Source of the DNA: CAVQCA01 sp963763115
GTDB lineage: Bacteria; Pseudomonadota; Gammaproteobacteria; UBA9214
Direction: 5' to 3'
DNA length: 64,000 nucleotides
Assembly (NCBI GenBank): GCA_963763115.1
Contig: CAVXNM010000021.1
Location: 5,860 to 69,859, forward strand
Numbering within the stretch: position 1 is the stretch's first letter; every line of letters begins with the position of its first letter. This document shows, piece after piece, positions 17,941-27,135 of this stretch. The translations under genes and the position numbers were made by a program. The notes beneath the pieces are model-generated. The model was not told the DNA's origin. It saw nothing but the letters and a program-made list of their open reading frames with translations, and made no database searches.

Positions 17941-18873
17941 ATGTCCGGTCTCGTCCATGACGCCAAAGGCGATTCGATTGGAGCGGTCCCCTCATGGTGG
18001 AAACACCCGGTGGCTGTGGCATTGAAGCGCAATCCCGTCACCGTGACCCTGTACAATGCCTGGCTTGATTTTTTCTGCCGGAACGTGGAGGGCTATATTT
18101 TCGTCGCCACAACTGGACGAAGCGGGACTACCAGTCTTGCGCGGGTGTTCGAGACAGTGGTGGATGGAGCGATCTGCCTGCACGAGCCACCCCCCGTCAT
18201 GCATAGCAATTATCCCCGAGTTCAGGGGATCGATCGAGATGAGTACTTCCGGCGGCTGTTTTGTATTCTGAAGCGCACGCATATCAAGCGGGCCGCTGCG
18301 GGCCATCGGTATTATCTCGAGACCAACCATCAATTCATCAAGAACTTCGCCGCTCCAGCCATCGAATATTTCGGATCCAAAACCCGGATTATTCATCTGA
18401 AGCGGGATCCGGTCAGCGTTGCTGCCTCCTTTCTAGCGATCGACTCTGTTCCCGTCAAAACGAAAAGGGGTCATTATTATATGCTGGATCTGAATGAGTC
18501 GACGAATATCATACGGATTCCCGAGCTATCGGACGACTCCAGCGAGTTCGGGCACGATCTCTATAAATGTTTGTGGTACTGGTACGAGACCGAGGCACGG
18601 GTCAGGGCGATGAAGGAGCGTTACCCCAACGTCGTCTGGGTCGATGTGACGACGGACCAGTTAAATGACCGGGCAGCTCTAGAGACGATGTTTGATCGTC
18701 TCGGGATTCCCGTTTCCGCGGACCGTCTGGACCGGGCAGTATCGATTCGCGAGAATCTTCGCACCGAAGAAAAAAAAGAGATAATCGACCTGGCTCGTTG
18801 CGAGGAGATGGACAGAAAATTGAGAGGGAAAATTGAAGAGGTTTACGGAAAGAAATTTCTTAACCAGAACTGA
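17941..18873 (+). CDS. Sulfotransferase family protein
   Basis: A 310-residue protein with both PAPS-binding elements. The 5'-phosphosulfate loop is TTGRSGTTSLARVF (about residues 57-70) and the 3'-phosphate-binding segment is IIHLKRDPVSVAASF (about 150-164). The first 50 residues are not typical and include a short hydrophobic stretch (GYIFVA) that is the first core strand. It would move sulfate from PAPS to a hydroxyl on a glycan or lipid-linked sugar. It is the last gene of the operon, 14 bases after the GT2 gene, which suggests a sulfated surface polysaccharide. No PAPS-synthesis genes (cysD, cysN, cysC) are in the window, so the host must supply the donor. Confidence 0.85.
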   Translation: MSGLVHDAKGDSIGAVPSWWKHPVAVALKRNPVTVTLYNAWLDFFCRNVEGYIFVATTGRSGTTSLARVFETVVDGAICLHEPPPVMHSNYPRVQGIDRDEYFRRLFCILKRTHIKRAAAGHRYYLETNHQFIKNFAAPAIEYFGSKTRIIHLKRDPVSVAASFLAIDSVPVKTKRGHYYMLDLNESTNIIRIPELSDDSSEFGHDLYKCLWYWYETEARVRAMKERYPNVVWVDVTTDQLNDRAALETMFDRLGIPVSADRLDRAVSIRENLRTEEKKEIIDLARCEEMDRKLRGKIEEVYGKKFLNQN

Positions 18874-18899
18874 CGGCCATGTTTGAGACAAGTGCGATC

Positions 18900-18990
18900 T
18901 AAGGCAGTTCTGATTAAATCCCGCCTTCTGCGATAATACGGTAGTGTTTACAACGGATGGGTCTCTATGAAACAGCAAACATTTGTCGCA
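18900..18990 (+). mobile_element. Possible IS5-family left-end remnant
   Basis: A stretch reading GGCAGTTCTGATTAAATCCC is followed about 50 bases later by GGGTCTCT and an ATG frame beginning MKQQTF. Several IS5-group elements start with a TTCTGATTAA-type repeat and a transposase beginning MKQQTFA. The resemblance ends after six codons, and the frame then closes, so at most the left tip of an element remains. The spacing and order are right, but the match is short. Confidence 0.35.
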
Positions 18991-19110
18991 ATCGCTTCCT
19001 CGATCGAGATGTCACGGCGTCGGTAGCGCTGCCGATGTCCTGGTTTTTGGATTGGCCGCAGGTATAAAACGGATTAGGCGACTGCGCAATCAGAGTTGAA
19101 AGACGGGTAA

Positions 19111-19332
19111 TCAGCCTGTTGGCCGATCAGTCCGGCTTTCAGCTGTAATCCGCTTGTCCCCAATATTCGCCTTGTCGAGTATAATGATTCTGTCCTTGAT
19201 CGAGACCTTTGCGGTACCGAGGGTGTACATCTCCTTGAGTCGCATGGAGGTTTCGATCGCCAGTTCGAAAAGACAGATCAGCGTTTTTTGATGGGCGAGG
19301 CTCAACGGGCGTTGCTGACCTTTAGGTTTCAC
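19111..19332 (-). pseudogene. Tyrosine recombinase (phage integrase) fragment
   Basis: The minus strand reads LICLFELAIETSMRLKEMYT and then KDRIIILDKANIGDKR. This fits the block around the first catalytic Arg of tyrosine recombinases (LFxLAIETAMRxxEMxxLxW ... IxLxxTKNGDKR). Only this block survives: both the N-terminal DNA-binding part and the C-terminal H-R-Y residues are missing. An integrase remnant between a glycan operon and an unrelated membrane gene suggests a past integrative element. The remaining sequence between the sulfotransferase (18873) and 19562 shows no other recognisable gene. Confidence 0.55.
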
Positions 19333-19562
19333 TCCGGCCGGGCCAGTATCGCCCGGACATGCTATTCCCCTTCAACACTCAGTCGTCGATCTCGATGCTG
19401 CTTGATTCGCTTTTCAGCAACGACCGAATCTGCCTCCGTGTAGGTAGCGTAGCGTTTCGGTAGCGCCGCAGCGGATTTACGATGATATTATTTCCCGATT
19501 CCGGAAGCCCTAGTCCATACAGCGGGCCGGTAACCGTTCTCGCCAGTCATTGATCACATACA

Positions 19563-22064
19563 CTATGGAGCGGCCCATTTGGTGGCTTCCAGGGGCTGTT
19601 CTACCCCAGAAGGTGCGGTACTGCGGAGCATTGCAAAGAAGTAGAATGCTGCTGCGTAGATCGCAAATGCCACAAGCAAACTAAGATTGAAACCAAGAAA
19701 TATTGAAAGTAACACGCTGCCTACGCCGCCTACGACCGTAAAAAGACCATTCATTGACCAAGCCCATGCCACTGCCCCCCTCGGCATCTGCCTGATTGCC
19801 AAAACTCCCAGAGGAAACGGCATGCCAAGAAAAAACCCCAAAGGGAATATAAGTGCGAAGGCCACTGCTATACGGCCAAGTAAAGGAAACCCCAGTCCCA
19901 TATTAAAAACATGAGGGTAAACGGTGTACAAGCAAAGCCCTGTGATCAGCACTCCCAAGAAGGGAACGGCCCACCTCTTCTCTGGACTTATGCCTAGCTT
20001 GAATGAGTAAACGCTTCCTATAGCAGATGAAACAAGCAGCGCGAAAATTACCGTCGAGAAAGCGTAGAGGGGATAACCGATAAGCTTCATAAAAATCTGG
20101 GTAAATGCCAGTTCTATAATTATAAATCCAGCGCCAAGACACGAAAAGTACGCAAGGGTTGTGTATTTCCATGGCCATTTAGCCCTGCCAACCTTTGAGA
20201 AGAGCAGCGGCAGGAAGATAAAGACTAGGACAGCTAGAATCCCCAGGGTACTGGTTACAATCAGGTGGATAATATCCATAGGTATCCCCCTGTGCATTTG
20301 TGAGTTGATAAGAACCTCCGTTGGTTCGTTAACAAATACCCGGGAATCGGGCTCAAGCAGACCAATCTTTTTCCTCAGGAAGTTGAAATACGGTTTGTCA
20401 TCGGTCGAGGCCGCAACACGATATGGTATTGAGTCAAGGAGTGATTGCGACATTTTGCCACTGTAGAATTCCGGACTCAGAAAGCTGTTGTCGGGATTGA
20501 TCGGATCTTCTGCCAGCATGTATGTTTCTTCATCACCAAACATCTTTATGAGACTGAATAACTCCTGTATGTCATTTTGTGTCCACGGAGTCATCTTGAT
20601 TAACAATGTGGGCAGGTTGTCCCCCCATCCCCCCCGTTTGTGAAACACGACAACATGCTTCTGAAAGTCCTTACGGCCCATGCGTGACCAGGCAAGTGCA
20701 GCGGTGGTCACCAGTTTTGGATAAATGTGATGATTCATATGCAGTATTCCATCCTCAGACAAATGGCTGAAATACTCCTGGAAGGCATCGGCCGTCTGCA
20801 GATAGCTCGTAGCCATGGCGCCGTTACCCGCTGCTATGCTCGACGAAGTATGATTGCTGAATATTTGTATAATGTCGTATTTATTCTTTGTGCTACGCAG
20901 AAAACTCCGGCCTTCCGCCTTGCGGGCGATTACGTTTGGATGGTTAAAGATGCCCCCATTGTATTTAGCATACCTGACTTTCCCCAACTCAATAACTGTT
21001 CCCACGAGTTCGATGGCGTCAATCGATCCTGCACCATACATCAACGCAGCCTTGGTCTCTTGACCGCCTGCACTGCCTATTATGAGCACCTTCTGGCCCT
21101 GGTCGCGTTTCAGATAATGCGAGGCCAGTACACCCCATTCCCACCAAGGGGCATTGTGAAATTTCGCAAACTGGCCTGTTTCGACCTGATTTCTCAGTTT
21201 CTGTAGATCACCGTCAAACTGGTAAATATCACTGGTTTGACTGCCTCCGTCATACTGGGCTTTCTTTGATACAGCGCCCATAACGTGAGTCTCCTGGAAT
21301 TTTTTTAATATGGCGGGATCGCGGGGGGTCAAGTCAACCACATCGATTTTTGATATTGGATCCCAGTGGGTAAACTCTATCCGTTCAAGCTCGCGTGCTG
21401 TTTTGACGCCCCGTTTGTCAAGATGCTCCTTGAAATCGTAATAATCCGGATAATGCACCATCGGTATCAGGATCAATACTGCGACCCCTGCGCAAACTAT
21501 CCCGCCCCAGCGCCAACTGCCCGAAAATAATGCTGATGCAACAAGGGCCAGAGCCGCTGCAATAAAGAGCATGCCACCCGGACCGAATTTCGGTAAAAAT
21601 GGAATGAGTATAACAGCACCCAGTCCCGCCCCTACCAGGTCCCAGAAGTAGAGGATTTGAATCCTGTCCGAGTACTCACTAAATACGGTTGTAAAAATCA
21701 AGCCGGCAAAAAAGAACGGAAAAGCCACACTTAAATACATACCGATTAAATAAAGCGACTGTGAAACAGGTGCATCAGCCAGTTCATAGAAGTCAAACGG
21801 TAATATGTTAAATACGGGAAGTATGGCTAGGGTGGACAACCCGAAGAATGTGGCAAAACCAGCTAGGTTGCGATTGACATTACGTTCTGCAGGTAGTGGT
21901 CTTATAGCCCTGTAAATCCCGCCCAATCCAAGCGATAAGAGTGCTGTCGTTATAACCATATATCCCAGATTCGAAGTCAGAATGACGTCGAATATGCGGA
22001 TTAATAACAATTCGATTAACAGGGTTGTCATCGCAACAAGTAATAGTCCAAGTTTTATTCTCAT
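19563..22064 (-). CDS. Large membrane protein with a central spermidine-synthase-like domain
   Basis: An 833-residue protein in three parts: an N-terminal block of about seven membrane spans (residues 1-220), a soluble SAM-fold domain (about 300-520), and a C-terminal block of about seven more spans. The SAM domain shows VLIIGSAGGQETKAALMYGA and IDAIELVGTVIELGKVRYAK, then YDIIQIFSNH, as in membrane-fused spermidine synthase homologues. In the known enzymes Asp residues bind the polyamine; here the DIIQIF motif replaces the usual D-x-x-D region, so methyl or aminopropyl transfer is not assured. It probably modifies a membrane-bound or exported substrate. The gene stands alone between IS debris; its promoter should lie within 22065-22119. 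Confidence 0.75.
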   Translation of the reverse strand: MRIKLGLLLVAMTTLLIELLLIRIFDVILTSNLGYMVITTALLSLGLGGIYRAIRPLPAERNVNRNLAGFATFFGLSTLAILPVFNILPFDFYELADAPVSQSLYLIGMYLSVAFPFFFAGLIFTTVFSEYSDRIQILYFWDLVGAGLGAVILIPFLPKFGPGGMLFIAAALALVASALFSGSWRWGGIVCAGVAVLILIPMVHYPDYYDFKEHLDKRGVKTARELERIEFTHWDPISKIDVVDLTPRDPAILKKFQETHVMGAVSKKAQYDGGSQTSDIYQFDGDLQKLRNQVETGQFAKFHNAPWWEWGVLASHYLKRDQGQKVLIIGSAGGQETKAALMYGAGSIDAIELVGTVIELGKVRYAKYNGGIFNHPNVIARKAEGRSFLRSTKNKYDIIQIFSNHTSSSIAAGNGAMATSYLQTADAFQEYFSHLSEDGILHMNHHIYPKLVTTAALAWSRMGRKDFQKHVVVFHKRGGWGDNLPTLLIKMTPWTQNDIQELFSLIKMFGDEETYMLAEDPINPDNSFLSPEFYSGKMSQSLLDSIPYRVAASTDDKPYFNFLRKKIGLLEPDSRVFVNEPTEVLINSQMHRGIPMDIIHLIVTSTLGILAVLVFIFLPLLFSKVGRAKWPWKYTTLAYFSCLGAGFIIIELAFTQIFMKLIGYPLYAFSTVIFALLVSSAIGSVYSFKLGISPEKRWAVPFLGVLITGLCLYTVYPHVFNMGLGFPLLGRIAVAFALIFPLGFFLGMPFPLGVLAIRQMPRGAVAWAWSMNGLFTVVGGVGSVLLSIFLGFNLSLLVAFAIYAAAFYFFAMLRSTAPSGVEQPLEATKWAAP

Positions 22065-22119
22065 AAATTAGTCCTCATATGCAATTGTCAACCGTTTCCG
22101 AATGCGTTCATTTTTTCCT

Positions 22120-23121
22120 GATTAGCACGTATGCTCAGCTAATCGAAGCCAGGTCTCCGTGCGCGGGCCGGTTCTTGTGGCGGACCGCAACAGGCATGGC
22201 AGGTTGGCGCTTCAAATCGAATCGCCGGATGAACCGATATTGATACTCAGCCGGGAAACGACGGGCGAATTTTTCTGGAATTGAAGACATGATTGGTTCC
22301 CCCGGGGAAGTCTTAACATTGCCCAATACGGTATTGATCGAGATAAATCACGGCATGTCCGTACTGTGCCGGCCCGCACCGGCTACTTCCGGCGCATGGA
22401 TCGCGCCGGCCTGATCGACACCAGGAAAGCAGTTCAATCCATTGCTGACTACCCGGGTCGAGGTGCCCGGATAGCGCGTGGCCCAGTGACCGATCGCCTC
22501 TTTGGTAAAGCCCGTGACCGGGTCAAAGCGGGGGGCCTGGGGATGGCCTTCCGCACTCAACTGGACGGCCGCCACAAAGGCGACTTTATTCTCCGATCCC
22601 CATCCGGCCTTGCCCCGGCGTTGCCCACCGAGGTGGGCATCATCCATGACTACCTCGCCCTGCAAGGTCCATCCCACCTCGCGTTCGGCCATCACCTGCA
22701 TGAGCTTGTGTTTGACCCGCCAGTCTGCGGGATAGCTAACACCGAGCTGTCGCCTTAACTCCAGTGCCGATATGCTGACTTTCGACTGACTGATCAGGAA
22801 CATCGCCTGAAATCACGCGCTCAACGCCCGCTTGGAGCCATGGAAGGTCGTCCCTGAATGCAAACTCGTCTGTATTCGACAGGAGCGGCATTGTAGCGCC
22901 GCAGTGTGGGCAGTGGAAGTCTTTCGGCCGACACACCTGCTCCAGGGCCTGTTCACATTGCGGTTCCGTTCCGTGGCGATCAAACAACTCAGACAGACTC
23001 AGGCCCTGCTGAACCTGTATCGGATTCATCGCCATGATCGCTCTCCGGTTTGTGATCCTGACGATGGCGTGCTCCAAACAGTGGTTCACTATGTGAGCCT
23101 GGGTGGATATTCGTGCTAATC
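22120..23121 (-). mobile_element. Decayed IS1595-family element
   Basis: The left end (22120-22132) reads GATTAGCACGTAT and the reverse complement of 23107-23121 reads GATTAGCACGAATAT, so the two ends form a short terminal inverted repeat of about 11-12 matching bases. Inside is a broken IS1595-type transposase on the minus strand. The total length of about 1 kb is normal for the family. I did not find a clean target duplication. It inserted just upstream of the 833-residue membrane-protein gene and could affect that gene's promoter. Confidence 0.65.
22135..23089 (-). pseudogene. IS1595-family transposase, frameshifted
   Basis: Three pieces in different frames line up in order on the minus strand. 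The N-terminal piece (22736-23089) starts MNPIQVQQGLSLSELFDRHG and has a CPHCG zinc-ribbon half. The middle piece (22348-22803) has DWRVKHKLMQVM and VMDDAHLGGQRRGKAGWGSE, the DDE core region of IS1595 (normally DExYxGGxxxGKxGRGSxNK). The last piece (22135-22326) reads EYQYRFIRRFDLKRQPAM, the usual C-terminus. At least two frameshifts separate them, so no active enzyme is made. Even the core is degraded: the usual DE pair reads DD. Confidence 0.75.
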
Positions 23122-23532
23122 GAGAACAATTTTGAGATAGGTTCTAGTCCATTTCAAGTCATTCATCTGGTCTTCGGTGGTGGTGCACAATCTGGCGCTA
23201 CTGCGTGAATACAATCAGCCTGAAGACGCGGCAAGGTTGAATGTGGAATGAGCCAAGCCGCCCAGGGTTTCCTCGGTGCGCCGCAGGCGGATCAGCGGCT
23301 GTCCTGGAAAAAAGTGCTTCTTTGGCCAGGCAGACGCGGTCGTCTCAGACAGTGTTGGCTCACTCGTGAAAATTGGATTACGAGCCTGGTTGAAATTCGT
23401 CCGTTTATGGACGGACACTGCCTAATATCTTCGGAATGTCACGGATTTTGGTTTATCTTTATGATAAAGATGACGATAATTACTACAGGTTATCCCGACG
23501 CGCGCGTATCCGACCAATGCCGAAAGCCATTT
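23122..23532 (+). other. Region upstream of the GT2 pair, no gene recognised
   Basis: The frame of the following GT2 gene stays open back to 23248, but the upstream part (MSQAAQGFLGAPQADQ...) shares nothing with glycosyltransferases and looks like scrap from the IS-rich flank. A stretch near 23170-23235 translates as VHNLALLREYNQPEDAARLN, which could be a short protein remnant that I cannot assign. I see no clear promoter. Confidence 0.4.
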
Positions 23533-24456
23533 ATGGATCTATCCATCATTGTCCCATTGTATAACGAGGAAGCAAGTGTTCAACCTCTTTACGAGGCCAT
23601 CGTAAAGGCGGTTCAGCCGCTTGGACTGGAGTATGAAATCCTATTTGTCGATGATGGTAGCCGTGACAACACCATCCCCGAAGCCCTTAAACTGGCGGAG
23701 CAGGACAAGCGGCTGCGACTGATCATGTTTCGCCGTAACTATGGCCAGACACCCGCTATGGCAGCGGGAATTGACCACGCGCGCGGCAAGGTACTGGTAA
23801 CCATGGATGGTGACCTGCAAAATGATCCCGATGATATAGCCTTGCTACTGGAAAAAATCGAGGAAGGCTACGACATTGTCGTTGGATGGCGATACAAGAG
23901 ACAGGATAAACTGATCACCAGAAAACTTCCTTCCTATATTGCCAACTGGCTGATAGGGAAAATAACCGGTGTCCCGATCAGGGACAACGGATGTTCACTG
24001 AAAGCCTATAAGGCTGGTGTTATAAAAAAAATACCACTGTACTCAGAAATGCATCGCTTCATTCCTGCCATGACATCTCTGGCAGGGACCAGAATTGCTG
24101 AAGTCAAGGTTAAGCATCATGCCAGGCAATTCGGCATATCCAAATATGGCCTGTCGCGCATTTACAGGGTTCTCATTGATCTGATAACAATCAAGACCAT
24201 CCTGTCGTTCTTTTCACGACCATTGATGGCATTTGGATTGTTTGCTGTCATCGCCTCGATTATTGGCCTGTCAGCATCTATAGCTGGATTGCTGCTGGTT
24301 TATAGTAAAAGCGGTATAGTATTTCTGAGCGTTGGATTACTCTATTTTGCGCTTGCTATGATTCTTTTGCTATGGGGTTTGCTTGGTGAACTGATATACC
24401 GCACTGGTGATTTGAAGCTTGAGCATTTCGCACAGATTAAGAGCTGCAGGCAGTAA
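23533..24456 (+). CDS. Polyprenyl-phosphate glycosyltransferase, GT2 (GtrB/DPM1-like)
   Basis: From ATG 23533 the protein has 307 residues. The GT-A domain has LSIIVPLYNEE at residues 3-13, VDDGSRDNT (39-47) and the metal site VTMDGDLQNDP (89-99), then NGCSLKAYKA. Two C-terminal membrane spans (about residues 220-290) follow, as in GtrB and ArnC-type enzymes that make polyprenyl-phosphate sugars at the inner membrane. The product would feed a periplasmic GT39-like transferase such as the one at 8781-10821. I chose 23533 because the family starts here; a longer frame reaches back to 23248. The next gene is a diverged relative, 19 bases downstream. Confidence 0.88.
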   Translation: MDLSIIVPLYNEEASVQPLYEAIVKAVQPLGLEYEILFVDDGSRDNTIPEALKLAEQDKRLRLIMFRRNYGQTPAMAAGIDHARGKVLVTMDGDLQNDPDDIALLLEKIEEGYDIVVGWRYKRQDKLITRKLPSYIANWLIGKITGVPIRDNGCSLKAYKAGVIKKIPLYSEMHRFIPAMTSLAGTRIAEVKVKHHARQFGISKYGLSRIYRVLIDLITIKTILSFFSRPLMAFGLFAVIASIIGLSASIAGLLLVYSKSGIVFLSVGLLYFALAMILLLWGLLGELIYRTGDLKLEHFAQIKSCRQ

Positions 24457-24475
24457 ATGACATAAGGTGATCCAT

Positions 24476-25423
24476 GTGAACCATACAGACAAGAAAAAGG
24501 CAAAACTCTCGGTAATTATACCCATATCTGAACGATATGACCCCATTACCAAGCTTTTCCATGAATATAAGCGCGGAGTCGAAGCTGCCGGACTGGAATA
24601 CGAGATCATCTATGTAATTGATAGTGGGAATACAGATGCATTGGGGGAGCTTGCGCAAATACAGAAGACCGAGGAACTTACAATCATTACGCTCGCCAAG
24701 TGGTTTGGCGAATCTACCTCATTGAACGCCGCCTTTGGTGAAGCAACTGGCGATATTTTGCTTACCCTGCCTGCCTATAAACAGGTGGAGGCAAGCGAAA
24801 TTCCCGGGCTCATCAAGGCCATTGATGACTGTGATATGGTAATAGCACGAAGGTGGCCGCGAAGGGATTCTATTCTCAACAAACTGCAGTCCAGTATTTT
24901 CAATTTCATGCTACGGTCCTTCTCGGACTTGAGGATTCACGATGCGGGTTGTAGCATTCGAGTCTTTAGACGACAGGTCATGGAGGATGTACCGCTTTAC
25001 GGAGACTTGCACCGTTTCTTCCCTATCATGGCACATCGCCATGGCTTCAAGATAGTCGAAGTAGATGTTGAGCAGAGCAAAAGCGATGCCTTTCAGCGCA
25101 TCTACGCTCCGGGTATATACTTAAGGAGACTCCTTGACCTTCTGACAGTTTTCTTTCTTATAAAATTCACAAAAAAACCACTGCGTTTTTTTGGCCTTGT
25201 CGGTTCATCAATCTTTGGTCTTGGGTTGGTAGCAACCATGTGGCTTGTCAGTGAGCGTTTGTTTTTTAATGTCGCCCTGGCTGACCGTCCCGCCCTAATT
25301 CTAAGCTCATTATTAATTGTACTTGGCATACAGATCATTGCCATTGGGCTAATTGGAGAAATCATAATTTTTACACACGCAAAAGATCTTAAGGAATACA
25401 AGATTGAAAAAATCATAAATTGA
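24476..25423 (+). CDS. GT2-like membrane protein lacking the DxD motif
   Basis: From GTG 24476, preceded by AAGGTG six bases upstream, the protein has 315 residues. It has the fold and layout of GtrB/DPM1-type enzymes: LSVIIPISERYDPITKLFHE at the start, HDAGCSIRVFRRQVMEDVPL in the middle, and two C-terminal membrane spans with IGLIGEIIIF. The catalytic pieces are altered: the nucleotide-binding DDGS is IDSG (about residues 48-51), and the metal-binding DxD is replaced by LPAYKQVEA (about 98-106). It may be an inactive partner, or may use another mechanism. It follows an intact GT2 of the same type. A broken relative lies at 7793-8238, so the variant is not unique to this spot. Confidence 0.8.
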   Translation: MNHTDKKKAKLSVIIPISERYDPITKLFHEYKRGVEAAGLEYEIIYVIDSGNTDALGELAQIQKTEELTIITLAKWFGESTSLNAAFGEATGDILLTLPAYKQVEASEIPGLIKAIDDCDMVIARRWPRRDSILNKLQSSIFNFMLRSFSDLRIHDAGCSIRVFRRQVMEDVPLYGDLHRFFPIMAHRHGFKIVEVDVEQSKSDAFQRIYAPGIYLRRLLDLLTVFFLIKFTKKPLRFFGLVGSSIFGLGLVATMWLVSERLFFNVALADRPALILSSLLIVLGIQIIAIGLIGEIIIFTHAKDLKEYKIEKIIN

Positions 25424-25887
25424 TAGCCGGAATCGTTAGCCTTTCTGTCCGCTATATATCCAGTAATTCTTGTCAACTTTCTGATTTATCTTCATCGCTA
25501 TTTGTTACAGCGCCGCGACATCAATGCTCTGTTCCGAGGTAATTCAAGAGTTTCACCTCTACAGGTCAATTTGCTACTCGCGCAAAGTTTATGGGATGGT
25601 CGTGATTATCTATAGAGACGATTGCTTGCTGCGTATTATTTATGTTAAATAACGCTATAAATGATAGAATTTTAATTATGACACTTTTTGCAGCGAGCCT
25701 GCGCCGTTTAGGGGTCCTGGGTCGGGTACAGTTGAGTTGTTAGCGACGCAGGGATTGATTTAGTGTTCAGGATTCCAGTTAATAATATTTTCGGCGCCTC
25801 ATTTCTGTCTGTGAACTTGAGAGTGCGCTTAGGAACTGACTGTCAATTGGCGGTCTGTACACCTGTTTCAGGTATGACAATAGATAA
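25424..25887 (+). other. AT-rich intergenic region before module A
   Basis: There is no gene-like frame in these 464 bases. The stretch 25618-25680 is AT-rich (TATTTATGTTAAATAACGC, then TATAAATGATAG), and could hold the promoter for the following genes, though I see no clean -35/-10 pair. There is no hairpin with a T run that I would call a terminator for the GT2 pair. Confidence 0.35.
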
Positions 25888-27081
25888 ATGAAAGCATTGG
25901 TCATAGCCCCACAACCGTTCTTTTCTCCACGCGGCACTCCATTCAGTGTTTATTACCGCACACTTGTCAGTTCAGAAATGGGCGTTGAGATTGATCTGCT
26001 GACTTATGGCGAAGGTGTGGATGTTGATATACCCAATGTGCGGATTATTCGCATCCCCCGCTTCAGGTTTCTCGGTGATGTGAAAGTTGGGCCATCCTAC
26101 CAGAAGTTGTTCCTTGATTGCTTCATAATCATATGGACAATCTTTTTGCTGTTAAGAAATCGATACAAATTTGTACATGCGCATGAAGAGGCTGTTTTCT
26201 TTTGTGTTATTCTCAAGCCGATTTTTCGCTTCAAGCTGATTTATGACATGCATTCTTCGTTACCTCAGCAATTAACAAACTTCCGGTTTACAGAATCGAA
26301 CCTGATTATAAGGCTTTTCAAAAAACTGGAAGATAAAAGTATTCAAGCGGCAGAGGCAGTGATAACCATATGCCCGGATTTATCGGATTATGTAAATGGC
26401 GTGATCAGAAACAGGGGAAAGCACCTGTTGATAGAAAACTCGATCATCGAGCCCGTCAAACTGAAGCATGATATTCAAGCAACGAATGATAAAAGTCAGG
26501 ATGACGGACGGGACACACGGCCGATAGATATACCGAAGGGGAGGCGGGTGATTGTGTATGCGGGTACGCTTGAGCCGTACCAGGGCATCGATATACTCAT
26601 AAGGTCCTTCAAATATGTAATTGATCATGTGCCTGATACATGTCTGTTGATTGTCGGTGGGAACAGTGCCCAGGTTGATCTCTACTCCAGACTCGCAAAA
26701 GATATGGGTGTGGAAGATCATGTGATCTTTACTGGAAGGGTAGCCCAGTCACTGGCGAGGCATTATTGCCAACTGGCCTCGGTACAGATTTCTCCACGAT
26801 CCAGTGGAACCAATACGCCACTGAAGGTCTATGAACAGCTGGCTAGCGGGGTACCATTGGTGGCGACAGACATTTACTCCCATACCCAGGTATTGAATAG
26901 CGATGTTGCTTTCCTGGTGCAGCCTGAACCCGAAGACATGTCTCGGGGGATTATTGAAGCCATACAGAACAAGGAGCAGGCAAACCAGATTGTTGCCAAT
27001 GCCAGAAGGTTATATGAGGAAAAATATTCTCGCCCTGTATATGAGCGCAAGATGCGGCAGGTCCTGAAACTGGTTGAATAA
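25888..27081 (+). CDS. Glycosyltransferase family 4 (module A)
   Basis: A 397-residue GT-B enzyme. It opens ALVIAPQPFFSPRGTPFSVY with the conserved RGTP, then KVGPSYQKLFLDCFIII and the HAHEE core. The donor-site half has RVIVYAGTLEPYQGIDILIR, PRSSGTNTPLKVYEQLASGV and PLVATDIYSHTQVL. The acceptor-side RGTP and the SGTNTPLK form of the donor loop set it apart from the GT4s further left. A clear paralogue is at 37608-38789, next to another copy of the same two partner genes. It should transfer a sugar on the cytoplasmic side. The next gene (27136) is 54 bases downstream. Confidence 0.88.
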   Translation: MKALVIAPQPFFSPRGTPFSVYYRTLVSSEMGVEIDLLTYGEGVDVDIPNVRIIRIPRFRFLGDVKVGPSYQKLFLDCFIIIWTIFLLLRNRYKFVHAHEEAVFFCVILKPIFRFKLIYDMHSSLPQQLTNFRFTESNLIIRLFKKLEDKSIQAAEAVITICPDLSDYVNGVIRNRGKHLLIENSIIEPVKLKHDIQATNDKSQDDGRDTRPIDIPKGRRVIVYAGTLEPYQGIDILIRSFKYVIDHVPDTCLLIVGGNSAQVDLYSRLAKDMGVEDHVIFTGRVAQSLARHYCQLASVQISPRSSGTNTPLKVYEQLASGVPLVATDIYSHTQVLNSDVAFLVQPEPEDMSRGIIEAIQNKEQANQIVANARRLYEEKYSRPVYERKMRQVLKLVE

Positions 27082-27135
27082 ACGTTACTCGGTGGTCTGC
27101 AGTAGTCCACTATTTGCAGTAGGGAGTGCTATACG

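Noticed and set aside
23248..23532. N-terminal extension of the GT2 gene back to 23248
   Set aside because: The added 95 residues do not resemble any GT2 and the family's start falls at 23533.
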